Assembly: GCA_003552565.1 (NCBI GenBank)
Contig: PUNB01000084.1
Span: 1-6,770 of the forward strand
DNA from: Lentisphaerota bacterium
GTDB lineage: Bacteria > Verrucomicrobiota > Lentisphaeria > Oligosphaerales > PUNB01
Length of the DNA stretch: 6,770 bases
Reading direction: 5' to 3'
Both the position numbers and the translations under genes were made by a program. Below, piece after piece: positions 1 to 5,759 of this stretch. A model generated the notes under the pieces. The model did not search any database, was not told where the DNA came from, and saw nothing but the letters and a program-made list of their open reading frames with translations. Each line of letters opens with the position of its first letter. The stretch's first letter is position 1.

Positions 1-37
1 AAAAATTCCATAATGACTGCGATCTGAAATCAGATTT
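1..37. repeat. Imperfect 37-bp direct repeat, copy 1
   Basis: This copy begins AAAAATTCCATAATGAC and matches 279-315 at 33 of 37 positions by eye, in the same orientation. The start-to-start distance is 278 bp. It lies at the extreme left edge of the window, so its outer boundary cannot be seen and it could belong to a longer tandem array. No coding role is apparent. Confidence 0.75.
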
Positions 38-278
38 ACGACCAAGTGGTCAGGCAGGCTGCGGCCGCTCCATTTTTTGTGACTTTTTGCATGCCGCGAC
101 GGAGGCTTTGCGGAGTCGGGTGTTTTTCGTGGCTATAAAAAGACGAAGTCTCACATAAGCCCGACCGCCGGTGCGATGCGCCTGATACCTCGGAACAGAA
201 ACAGCGGTGAACGAGATCGGCGACGAGAAAGGTGAACGATTATGAGGCTCGTCATCCGTTCTCGTCGCCCTAATCCAT
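38..278. other. Spacer between direct repeats, no convincing gene
   Basis: This 241-bp GC-richer stretch lies between the two direct repeats. A minus-strand frame (50-289, 79 residues) is open and begins with ATG inside the right repeat copy. It is rich in Arg, Ser and Thr, has no domain I recognise and no clear ribosome binding site, so I treat it as probably non-coding. The stretch also contains a 9-bp direct repeat GGTGAACGA (206-214 and 231-239) and a strong hairpin (219-269). It may be a dispersed repeat unit, which is inference only. Confidence 0.4.
219..269. other. Perfect 11-bp inverted repeat (stem-loop)
   Basis: GGCGACGAGAA at 219-229 pairs perfectly with TTCTCGTCGCC at 259-269 across a 29-nt loop. 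It lies 39-89 nt past the stop of the minus-strand pyrophosphorylase gene and could stabilise the 3' end of that transcript. No T-tract follows on either strand, so it is not a classical intrinsic terminator. Confidence 0.6.
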
Positions 279-315
279 AAAAATTCCATAACGACAGCGA
301 TGTGAAATCAGTTTT
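279..315. repeat. Imperfect 37-bp direct repeat, copy 2, overlapping the end of the pyrophosphorylase gene
   Basis: This copy begins AAAAATTCCATAACGAC and differs from 1-37 at four positions. It covers the TGA stop (308-310, minus strand) and the last codons of the pyrophosphorylase gene, so the duplicated sequence includes a gene end. On the minus strand both copies read toward TTATGGAATTTTT. Confidence 0.75.
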
Positions 316-1747
316 CCAAAGAAATATAGTTTTCTTCTTCGGGTTGCGGCGGTTTTATCTTTGAGACGTTGTCCCGCACATCCTCCGGATCGACGAAATC
401 CCTGGGCGACAGTTCGATAGTGCAATTCACCGAACCGTCTTGTTTTCGAGGAACGGGGACTCCGGCCTCCTCCAGCCAGCGGGCTGCTCTCTCGTTCATC
501 AGCCGATGGCAGCTTTCTATTGAGTCAGTGCCGGTCTTCTGTTTCACCGGGGCGAATTGCTCCTGGCGATCAACTTCCAGGATTACCACTTCTTCGGCCA
601 GGGGGAGGGCGTCGAAAATGAATGTTTCGAGCTTTACCGCGTTAGGTTCATTAGGTTCAATCAATCGGCCTCGATCATCGAGATAAGGAACTTTTTTGAC
701 GGCTCGATGGAAAGGTAAAGTCAGCTCATTGTCGCCGGTTAATTTTTCCACGAATGAAAGCTGGAACAGGTGGATGGCCGGACTGCCGACGCGAAAAACC
801 AGTTCACCGCTTTCATCGGTCATACGAGCCAAGTCCTCCGGCATGTCGCTGTATTCAATGACGGTGACACGGTCATCAATCAGGCAGAAATTGCCGAGTT
901 TTTCCAAGGGATCGTTTTTGATCAGGCCGCGACAGCTCATTTCCGCTTCCATACGGGCGTGCAGGCCAATAAACAGGGGGTCAAACATGTGAACCAGCGG
1001 ATTATCCACCTGCCAGTAAGAAATATGTTCAATCCCGCGCTGTCCCATGTCGGCCAATGCGCCGGATTCTTTTAAAGCCTTAAGGCAGCCGCCATGGCCG
1101 TCGGGAGAGAGAGCCAGACTGTCGGGAGCGCTCAAGAGCAGCTTCCCATCTAAACTGATCGCCGGCAGCATGCCCTGGGTGAGAAACATGACATTGTCGG
1201 GATCCAGACCGAAATAATCGTTTTCCTGGAAAAAAAGGCGAGTTGGTTCGTCATTGGCCGGACTGGTCATGATATACCAGGGTATTTCCGTGCAGTATTT
1301 TTCCTGTGTTCGCACAACTCCCTCGGCGAACAACTGAAAGAGACTTTTGTTTCTCACTGGAGAGATCGGCAGGGTGCCTTTGGGGGCGTTATGACCAAGC
1401 CTGGTTCCTTGGCCGCCGGCGACGGTGAAGCCGGCCACTTTGCCGTCGGCGATCAAGTCACAACCTTCTTCCTCCGCGGCTTCATAGAAAGCTTCCTGTT
1501 CCTCATCTTCCGGTTCCGATGGAAAGCTGGGTGCGGGCTGTAAATCCGGCGGCAGCTCGGTGATCGGCGGTTCTTGAATATAGTTTTTGATGCATTCATG
1601 CATCATTTCCCAGTTTATTGAAGACAACTGCTGGGTCAGACGCTGGCGGCTTTGCTCGTCCAGCCTGGGCCAGAAGTCAAGCAGATGTTCCTGTCCGTAA
1701 CTGCTCAAATGTTCGTATAGCTGTTGGTAATCCATTAAATTTTCCAT
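308..1747 (-). CDS. UTP-dependent sugar-1-phosphate uridylyltransferase, UAP1-like (UDP-N-acetylhexosamine pyrophosphorylase)
   Basis: A 479-residue cytoplasmic nucleotidyltransferase of the UDPGP family. It probably makes UDP-GlcNAc or UDP-GalNAc from UTP and the sugar 1-phosphate, feeding envelope polysaccharide synthesis. Visible in the sequence are the nucleotide-binding loop AGGQGTRLG (110-118) followed by PKG (122-124), SPDGHGG (214-220, equivalent to PDGNGG in animal UAP1), YWQVDNPLV (244-252), VPYLDDRGRLIEPNEPNA (353-370), ETFIFD (374-379) and the late FAPVK (398-402). The alignment with eukaryotic UAP1 is much closer than with GlmU, and there is no left-handed beta-helix acetyltransferase domain. 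The length is normal for UAP1. Met1 and Met5 are both possible starts; neither has a strong Shine-Dalgarno sequence. The Asn-to-His change in the sugar-binding loop leaves the preferred hexosamine uncertain. The gene is monocistronic as far as can be seen, and its stop lies in a repeat copy. Confidence 0.92.
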   Translation of the reverse strand: MENLMDYQQLYEHLSSYGQEHLLDFWPRLDEQSRQRLTQQLSSINWEMMHECIKNYIQEPPITELPPDLQPAPSFPSEPEDEEQEAFYEAAEEEGCDLIADGKVAGFTVAGGQGTRLGHNAPKGTLPISPVRNKSLFQLFAEGVVRTQEKYCTEIPWYIMTSPANDEPTRLFFQENDYFGLDPDNVMFLTQGMLPAISLDGKLLLSAPDSLALSPDGHGGCLKALKESGALADMGQRGIEHISYWQVDNPLVHMFDPLFIGLHARMEAEMSCRGLIKNDPLEKLGNFCLIDDRVTVIEYSDMPEDLARMTDESGELVFRVGSPAIHLFQLSFVEKLTGDNELTLPFHRAVKKVPYLDDRGRLIEPNEPNAVKLETFIFDALPLAEEVVILEVDRQEQFAPVKQKTGTDSIESCHRLMNERAARWLEEAGVPVPRKQDGSVNCTIELSPRDFVDPEDVRDNVSKIKPPQPEEENYISLEN

Positions 1748-2143
1748 AAGCTTGTTCTTTACCTGATTTATTAAGCCATATTTGATAAAATTCAGTGACT
1801 ATCTTGTTATATTGTTATTTTCTGTTTATTTGACAGACTGCTGGTCAATAAAAACGAAACCTAATGCACAATCTTATAAATCAAGAGATAGATGAGAACA
1901 CACTTAACTCTTTATCAACGAGGGAATTTAAAAGAAATGATAACCTTTCTTGTTCATAACTTGAGTAAATTGTTCAAATTTAAATCTTTTCATTTTATCG
2001 AGGAATTACTTTTAAGTTAGCAAATCTCTATATATGAGCAATTTACATAAATTTTACCGATCTATGCCGGAGGTTTTTGTTCTTGTTAATAACTTGTTAG
2101 AAAGTCTGCGGACAATTCGGTTGTCAGGCGGATTGTCAAGCAT
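1748..2143. other. AT-rich intergenic spacer, probable promoter region of the pyrophosphorylase gene
   Basis: This 396-bp AT-rich spacer lies between the holB stop and the pyrophosphorylase start, both on the minus strand, so the downstream gene probably has its own promoter here. The best minus-strand match I see is TATAAC (complement of 1806-1811) with a weak CTGTCA (complement of 1831-1836), 19 bp apart, which is poor spacing. A plus-strand frame at 2034-2252 runs into the 3' end of holB and has no recognisable product. No RNA gene or tandem repeat is evident. Confidence 0.4.
2111..2137 (-). terminator. Weak stem-loop just downstream of holB
   Basis: GACAAT (2111-2116) pairs with ATTGTC (2132-2137). 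A competing compact hairpin, GACAA-TTCGG-TTGTC, spans 2111-2125. The structure starts seven bases past the holB stop. Only a short pyrimidine stretch follows on the minus strand and there is no proper T-run, so it is a tentative terminator or 3' end stabiliser. Confidence 0.25.
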
Positions 2144-3208
2144 TTACGACTTTTCACAGACTTCCAGACAGAATGCCTGTAACGCGAGCTTTTCCTCCAT
2201 ATTGCCGTTGAGCTGGCGGATCAGCTTTTCAGCGGCTTCGGCATTATCCTGATTGTCCTTGAGATTTGGATGCGGGTCATTCCCGACACCGGCGGCATCC
2301 AGCATTTCCGGATGCGGCAGCTGTTCTTTACTTACACCTTCGGCCAGCAGGCATAATTGCATATACCAGCAGTGAACGGCTTCGGTAAGCTGTGTTCTTA
2401 GCGCCCGGTATTCGGCGGCGACACGCGCATCGTGCAACTCCCGAAGACGTTTCCGCAGTGATTTATCCTGATCAATCACTTCGGCAGTCTGCTGGTCTGT
2501 GTAATCATCTTCTTCCTCGGCATTTTCCGCTGCCTGTTGATTGAGCTGGGTGAAAATATCCCGCAATTCTCCCGCCGCCTTGACTGCGGCCATAGCGCCG
2601 GCGCCGCGCTTCATAGTGGCGAGCAGCGGGAAAAGACCGGATTCAAACGCCACAGGATAATCGCGGCGATTTCGCAGTAAAGACACTCTCTGACAGCGTG
2701 ATCGAATGGTCGGCAGCAGCCGTTGAGGAGAGCTGGTTGCTAAAACTATTATTGTGCTGCCGGGCGGCTCTTCGAGGGTTTTCAGAAAAGCGTTTTGAGC
2801 ATTTTCATTAAGCCGGTCCGCTTCGATGATCAGACCGGCTTTATATTTGTTATCGCTGCCCGGGGTCAATTGAAGCTGATGCTCAAAAGCGCGCACATCA
2901 TCTATGAGGATTTGCCGGGTTTTGGATTTTGGCTGCAGCGTCTGCAACCCCGGATGACTGGCGGCATGAAATTGGCGGCAGGCGGAACAGCGGTCACAAC
3001 CGTCATTGTCCGGCAATGGTTGTTTACAGAAGAAAGTCTGCAGCCAGGCTCGGGCTAAGTCCGCGGCCAGTTCGGAGTCATCGCCGATAAATAGATAGGC
3101 GTGGCCGGCGCGTTTCAAACCGCGCAGCTTTAAAAGCATTCGGCATAGTTCACTGTGAGTTGATTGGTATTTCTGTAATGACATGAATAAATGGTGGCTC
3201 CTTCTCAT
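2144..3208 (-). CDS. holB: DNA polymerase III subunit delta-prime
   Basis: A 354-residue clamp-loader subunit. Delta-prime pairs with delta, tau/gamma and the sliding clamp to load the beta ring on DNA. Visible features are the zinc-binding cysteines C61, C71, C74 and C77 (a C-x9-C-x2-C-x2-C pattern like E. coli delta-prime), a Walker-B-like LIIEADRL (126-133), AFLKTLEEPP (140-149) and the SRC motif (170-172) that supplies the arginine finger to the neighbouring ATPase. The P-loop is degenerate (LFIGDDSELA, 39-48, with no GKT/S), as expected for the non-hydrolysing subunit. The C-terminal half, with acidic stretches near 230, is less conserved. Met9 (ATG at 3182-3184) is an alternative start: AAGGAG lies 13 nt upstream of it, whereas Met1 has no Shine-Dalgarno sequence. 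The thymidylate kinase gene often found next to holB is not adjacent here; the gene instead has a long structured leader. Confidence 0.93.
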   Translation of the reverse strand: MRRSHHLFMSLQKYQSTHSELCRMLLKLRGLKRAGHAYLFIGDDSELAADLARAWLQTFFCKQPLPDNDGCDRCSACRQFHAASHPGLQTLQPKSKTRQILIDDVRAFEHQLQLTPGSDNKYKAGLIIEADRLNENAQNAFLKTLEEPPGSTIIVLATSSPQRLLPTIRSRCQRVSLLRNRRDYPVAFESGLFPLLATMKRGAGAMAAVKAAGELRDIFTQLNQQAAENAEEEDDYTDQQTAEVIDQDKSLRKRLRELHDARVAAEYRALRTQLTEAVHCWYMQLCLLAEGVSKEQLPHPEMLDAAGVGNDPHPNLKDNQDNAEAAEKLIRQLNGNMEEKLALQAFCLEVCEKS

Positions 3209-3278
3209 TTTGAGTGGGTAATTTATTTAAGTCTCGTCAACGGAATTCATGGCCGAATTCACACGAATTAACCAGGTT

Positions 3279-3375
3279 AAGGGTGGGCTCACGTATTCGA
3301 TGAAGTGCGGGATTAAGTGTCATGGCCTTCACGCCTATCCTCTAAACACTTCATCGCACTCTTCGTCCCACCCTT
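3279..3375. repeat. Large two-stem imperfect inverted repeat in the holB leader
   Basis: The outer arms are AAGGGTGGG (3279-3287) and CCCACCCTT (3367-3375), perfectly complementary. The inner arms CGATGAAGTG (3298-3307) and CACTTCATCG (3347-3356) are also perfectly complementary. The unpaired stretches between the two stems are exactly 10 nt on each side, and the apical loop is 39 nt. It ends about 70 bp upstream of holB, so it would be in the 5' leader if transcription starts further upstream. It may be a dispersed repeat or a folded RNA element; nothing in the sequence decides this. Confidence 0.6.
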
Positions 3376-3434
3376 CGTTTCACTCTTAATTGATTACGCT
3401 TAAACCACTATCTTTATCGGTCACCACAGCCCGT

Positions 3435-3455
3435 ATAATCCTGTTACGGGATTAT
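3435..3455. other. Short stem-loop
   Basis: ATAATCC (3435-3441) pairs perfectly with GGATTAT (3449-3455) around a 7-nt loop. An alternative pairing, CCCGT with ACGGG, overlaps it. No T-tract follows and its function is unknown. Confidence 0.45.
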
Positions 3456-3716
3456 TCTGCCAATTGCACATCATCTCCCTGTCAGCATGCCAGCTTTCAG
3501 CTTTCAGGTTTAAAAAATTGCAAATTTCAATCACTGTCATCCCATAACTCGAAGAAAGGAGATAATTTTCGCTTTTTTTGTGCTCAGGAGTTCGGATTTT
3601 TCGATACCCCCAGTTAGGACTTTTGGTCGGGTTGTGCTCAAAGTGTAGTAACGCATCCCATGGGACGCTTGTGAGTTTCAATATATTCATAAGCCGATTC
3701 AAATCAAACCGATCAC

Positions 3717-3910
3717 TAGACCCTATGCGAAAAGGGGTTTACGGTCTCTACATGCACAAAACAATAAAACTTTGTCTTGTCCGCCTCAGGCGGATCTCGC
3801 ACCTTGTCTGGTTTTCTTTCGATCCCTCATTTTTTGGACTAAGTGCGAGACAAGGTGCGAGACAAGGTGAGCAAAAAATTAGGCCTCAACCCCTTTCCGG
3901 ACGGGGTCTA
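3717..3910. mobile_element. Palindromic MITE-like element, copy A
   Basis: A 194-bp element related to 5587-5759 but in the opposite orientation. Its ends are imperfect terminal inverted repeats of 23 bp (3717-3739 and 3888-3910, 19 of 23 matching) that start TAGACCC and include the core GCGAAAAGGGGTT at 3727-3739. Inside, TCTCGCACCTTGTCT (3795-3809) is perfectly complementary to 3848-3862. The right arm contains two tandem 12-bp units, GTGCGAGACAAG (3843-3854 and 3855-3866). A separate 15-bp palindrome sits at 3780-3794. No transposase is encoded, so the element is non-autonomous if mobile. The terminal TA-GACCC layout would fit insertion at TA as in IS630/Tc1-type elements, but that assignment is inference. 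The right end overlaps the arfB stop codon. Confidence 0.65.
3780..3794. repeat. 15-bp palindrome nested in copy A
   Basis: TCCGCCTCAGGCGGA has perfect 7-bp arms around a single central C. It interrupts the 12-bp-unit arm of copy A; the related copy B has ordinary unit sequence (TCTCGCACTTTG) at this place. It looks like a small palindrome inserted into, or substituted within, a larger one. Confidence 0.6.
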
Positions 3911-4333
3911 ACTATCCTCACCGGAAACCGGGCCGCGCCGAGCCTTTTTTTCGGAGCGTCGATGTTTATACCGCAGTCTTTTTTCCCTAGCTTTTCCGCC
4001 TGCTCTGGTTTTCCTTCTTTTCTTCGGCTTAACAGCGCTTTTCTGAAGCAGACGCGTCAGCCTTTCAATGGCCTCCATCCGATTACGTCGCTGGGTGCGG
4101 TGGCGGCTGGCTTCAATTATCAGTTCCCCTCGGCGGTTGATCATGTTTTTGGCTTGATGATTCAACCGTTGTTTGACTTCTTCCGGCAGGCTGTTTGAGT
4201 CCGGAATCGAAAAGCGCAGCTGGATCGCCGTGTTCACCCGGTTGACATTCTGACCGCCGGGACCGGAGGCGCCGGTGGCTTTGAATGTCAACTCATCTTC
4301 TGATAAGTAGATTTTGTCAGTGATCTGAATCAT
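3908..4333 (-). CDS. arfB: Peptidyl-tRNA hydrolase ArfB (stalled-ribosome rescue)
   Basis: A 141-residue release-factor-like protein that, in this family, releases peptides from ribosomes stalled on truncated mRNA. With the ATG at 4331-4333 the protein begins MIQITDKIYLSEDEL and places the catalytic GGQ at residues 26-28, exactly as in E. coli ArfB (140 residues). GPGGQNVNRVNTAIQLRF is the core motif, and HRTQRRNR follows in the middle of the protein. The lysine/arginine-rich tail (about 95-135) is the part that enters the empty mRNA channel. An upstream TTG (4385-4387) would add 18 residues without homology, so I reject it. The first 17 nt overlap the end of the cyclase gene and no good Shine-Dalgarno sequence is visible, which suggests translational coupling. 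The TAG stop lies in the terminal repeat of palindromic element A. There is no codon-recognition domain, so it is not RF1 or RF2. Confidence 0.9.
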   Translation of the reverse strand: MIQITDKIYLSEDELTFKATGASGPGGQNVNRVNTAIQLRFSIPDSNSLPEEVKQRLNHQAKNMINRRGELIIEASRHRTQRRNRMEAIERLTRLLQKSAVKPKKRRKTRAGGKAREKRLRYKHRRSEKKARRGPVSGEDS

Positions 4334-5504
4334 AATGTTGCAATCGGTCAATGGAACTTTCCACCACGGTGCTTGGCAGTTTATCAACTTCCGTTTTGGC
4401 TCCGAGAGGACAGGGCATGGTTATGTGCAGGGTGCCGCCCAAGTGCTGCCGGAATTCATCAATTCCCTCTAAAACGCGCAAATGTCCGTTCGCATCCGTT
4501 TGCCGCAGGAGCGGCGACCAGGCCGGCAGGCCGATCTGCTTGAGAGCGCGGATCATGATGTCCGCATGATTATCTTCAATAAAACCGAACTGGACAGCGT
4601 TAAGCAGATCCAGAGCCATACCTATGGCCACAGCCTCTCCGTGTCGCAGCTGATTGACGCTAAGACTTTCTAGTTTGTGCCCGGCCCAATGGCCGAAGTC
4701 GAGCGGCCGGGCACTGCCGAATTCAAAAGGATCTCCGGCCGTGGCAATGTGATTAGTGTGCAGTTCAGCGCAACGCCGGATCAGCGTCTCCATGGTGGCC
4801 AGATCCCGCCGGTTCAGACTTTCTAGATGATCACGCAGCCATTCGAGAAACGCGCAGTCTTTGATAATGCCGACTTTGAAGGCTTCTGCTATGCCGGATC
4901 GCCAGTCCCGGTCATCCAGGGTGGGTAAAAACAAGGCATCATTAAAGACGGCGGCTGGAGGCGCGAAGACACCGAGAAAGTTCTTTATCCCCCGCAGGTT
5001 TATGCCGTTTTTCACTCCGATGCCGGAGTCGTTCTGCGCCAGCACGGTGGTCGGCACACGTATGAGCCGCAAACCCCGATGAATCAGAGCGGCTGCGAAG
5101 CCGACGGCATCAAGCAGACTGCCGCCGCCGATGCAGATGATCAGAGATTGACGGCACAGCTGGTGCTGGTGGCTGGCGGCAATGATTTTCTGAACCTCGG
5201 TAAAATTGTTTTTTGCCACTTCTCCACCTGGCAGAATCAGGGGCTCGGTCGCTGTTTCCAGAATTGATGAATGATGCCTGGCGTATTCCTGCACCTTGGT
5301 TTTTATTTCCGGATGGTACTCGTCAACCCCGCTGTCAATAACGGTCAGAGCGCGGAAAGGCGGTTTGCCGGTCAAAGTCCGCAGACAATCACTCAATGCC
5401 GGATTGTCAGGAGAAAAAATATCATGACTGAAAACCACCGGATACTGAAATGGAATAGTGAATGACACCTTGGTTTCAAAAGAAGCATGGTGATTGTTTG
5501 CCAT
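4317..5504 (-). CDS. eboD: EboD-type 3-dehydroquinate-synthase-like sugar-phosphate cyclase
   Basis: A 395-residue NAD- and metal-dependent cyclase of the dehydroquinate synthase fold. Visible motifs are PGGEVAKN (92-99), the NAD-binding GGGSLLD (126-132), PTTVLAQNDSGIGVKNGIN (151-169), KNFLG (174-178), E207 and K210 in SGIAEAFK, RPLDFGHWAGHKLE (266-279) and RHGEA (287-291). E207, H272 and H288 are the expected metal ligands. Two substrate-site positions differ from AroB: the lysine usually written K250 is His (about H249), and the Asn of LNxGH is Asp (D269). The GDPFEFGSARPLDFGHW block fits my memory of EboD proteins better than AroB, so the substrate is probably not DAHP. Ebo genes are linked to moving or making secondary-metabolite precursors, but none of the other ebo genes is visible here. 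The start ATG follows a weak GA-rich stretch. It overlaps arfB downstream. AroB itself remains a less likely alternative. Confidence 0.82.
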   Translation of the reverse strand: MANNHHASFETKVSFTIPFQYPVVFSHDIFSPDNPALSDCLRTLTGKPPFRALTVIDSGVDEYHPEIKTKVQEYARHHSSILETATEPLILPGGEVAKNNFTEVQKIIAASHQHQLCRQSLIICIGGGSLLDAVGFAAALIHRGLRLIRVPTTVLAQNDSGIGVKNGINLRGIKNFLGVFAPPAAVFNDALFLPTLDDRDWRSGIAEAFKVGIIKDCAFLEWLRDHLESLNRRDLATMETLIRRCAELHTNHIATAGDPFEFGSARPLDFGHWAGHKLESLSVNQLRHGEAVAIGMALDLLNAVQFGFIEDNHADIMIRALKQIGLPAWSPLLRQTDANGHLRVLEGIDEFRQHLGGTLHITMPCPLGAKTEVDKLPSTVVESSIDRLQHYDSDH

Positions 5505-5556
5505 ATATTTTCTCTTTCTTGAAAGTTATTTTTTAGAGGTGTAAAACCGAATGCAA

Positions 5557-5580
5557 ACTCCGACTATATTTAGTCGGTGT
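5557..5580. promoter_or_regulatory. Palindrome upstream of the cyclase gene, candidate operator
   Basis: CCGACTA (5560-5566) and TAGTCGG (5571-5577) are perfect complements around a 4-nt centre. Extending to 10-bp arms (5557-5566 and 5571-5580) adds one mismatch. It sits 53-76 bp upstream of the minus-strand eboD start, between that gene and palindromic element B, where a regulator could bind. A minus-strand promoter here is weak (TTTGCA and TAAAAA-like boxes, tentative). Confidence 0.4.
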
Positions 5581-5581
5581 C

Positions 5582-5590
5582 CTAGCCTGA
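5582..5590. repeat. 9-bp direct repeat at left border of copy B
   Basis: CTAGCCTGA, identical to 5757-5765. It is a possible trace of target-site duplication, although 6-7 unmatched bases separate the repeats from the perfect inverted-repeat cores, so the assignment is weak. Confidence 0.35.
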
Positions 5591-5759
5591 CCATCCGCGA
5601 AAAGGGGTTGAGGCCTAATTTTGTGCTCACCTTGTCTCGCACTTAGTCCAAAAAAAGAGGAATCGAAAGAAAATCAGACAAGGTGCGAGACAAAGTGCGA
5701 GACTAGGTTTTATTATTCGTGCGTGTATAGACCATAAACCCCTTTTCGCATAACCTCTA
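5587..5759. mobile_element. Palindromic MITE-like element, copy B
   Basis: About 173 bp, closely related to the reverse complement of 3717-3910. The core terminal inverted repeat is perfect: GCGAAAAGGGGTT at 5597-5609 and its complement at 5737-5749. Inner arms resemble those of copy A: CTTGTCTCGCAC on the left and GTGCGAGACAAA plus GTGCGAGACTAG on the right, made of the same 12-bp unit. It lacks the 15-bp palindrome of copy A. The 9-bp sequence CTAGCCTGA occurs at 5582-5590 and 5757-5765, overlapping or bordering the two ends. No protein is encoded; minus-strand frames crossing it are fortuitous. It lies between the divergent eboD and GH130 genes, so it could also affect transcription from either side. 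Confidence 0.65.

Larger units (their letters stand above)
3209..3716. other. Long non-coding region upstream of holB
   Basis: About 500 bp between the holB start and the left palindromic element. It contains a large hairpin (3279-3375), a smaller one (3435-3455), a doubled 7-bp unit CAGCTTT (3491-3504) and a palindrome centred on TCCCATGGGA near 3655-3670. A minus-strand frame (3421-3702, 93 residues) is open, but it has no Shine-Dalgarno sequence, no recognisable domain and a composition unlike the neighbouring proteins, and it crosses the small hairpin. I regard it as chance or a decayed remnant. Plus-strand frames here overlap the repeats and look spurious. Confidence 0.5.

Noticed and set aside
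50..289. Minus-strand open frame of 79 residues downstream of the pyrophosphorylase gene
   Set aside because: It starts inside a repeat copy, spans a perfect hairpin, has no ribosome binding site and has no domain I recognise; it is kept only as a remark in the spacer entry.
3421..3702. Minus-strand open frame of 93 residues upstream of holB
   Set aside because: There is no ribosome binding site and no recognisable domain, and it crosses a hairpin and small repeats. It may be decayed sequence, but a gene call is not supported.
3717..3910. CRISPR-like array suggested by repeated GCGAGACAAGG units
   Set aside because: The units are directly adjacent 12-mers with no spacers of regular length, and they form the arms of a palindrome.
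3578..4198. Plus-strand open frame of 206 residues spanning palindromic element A and arfB antisense
   Set aside because: It runs through a repeat element and then antisense to the well-supported arfB gene; the composition is that of a shadow frame.
4334..4387. N-terminal extension of arfB to the TTG at 4385-4387
   Set aside because: Starting at 4333 aligns with E. coli ArfB from the first residue and puts GGQ at 26-28; the extra 18 residues have no counterpart and lie deep in the eboD coding sequence.
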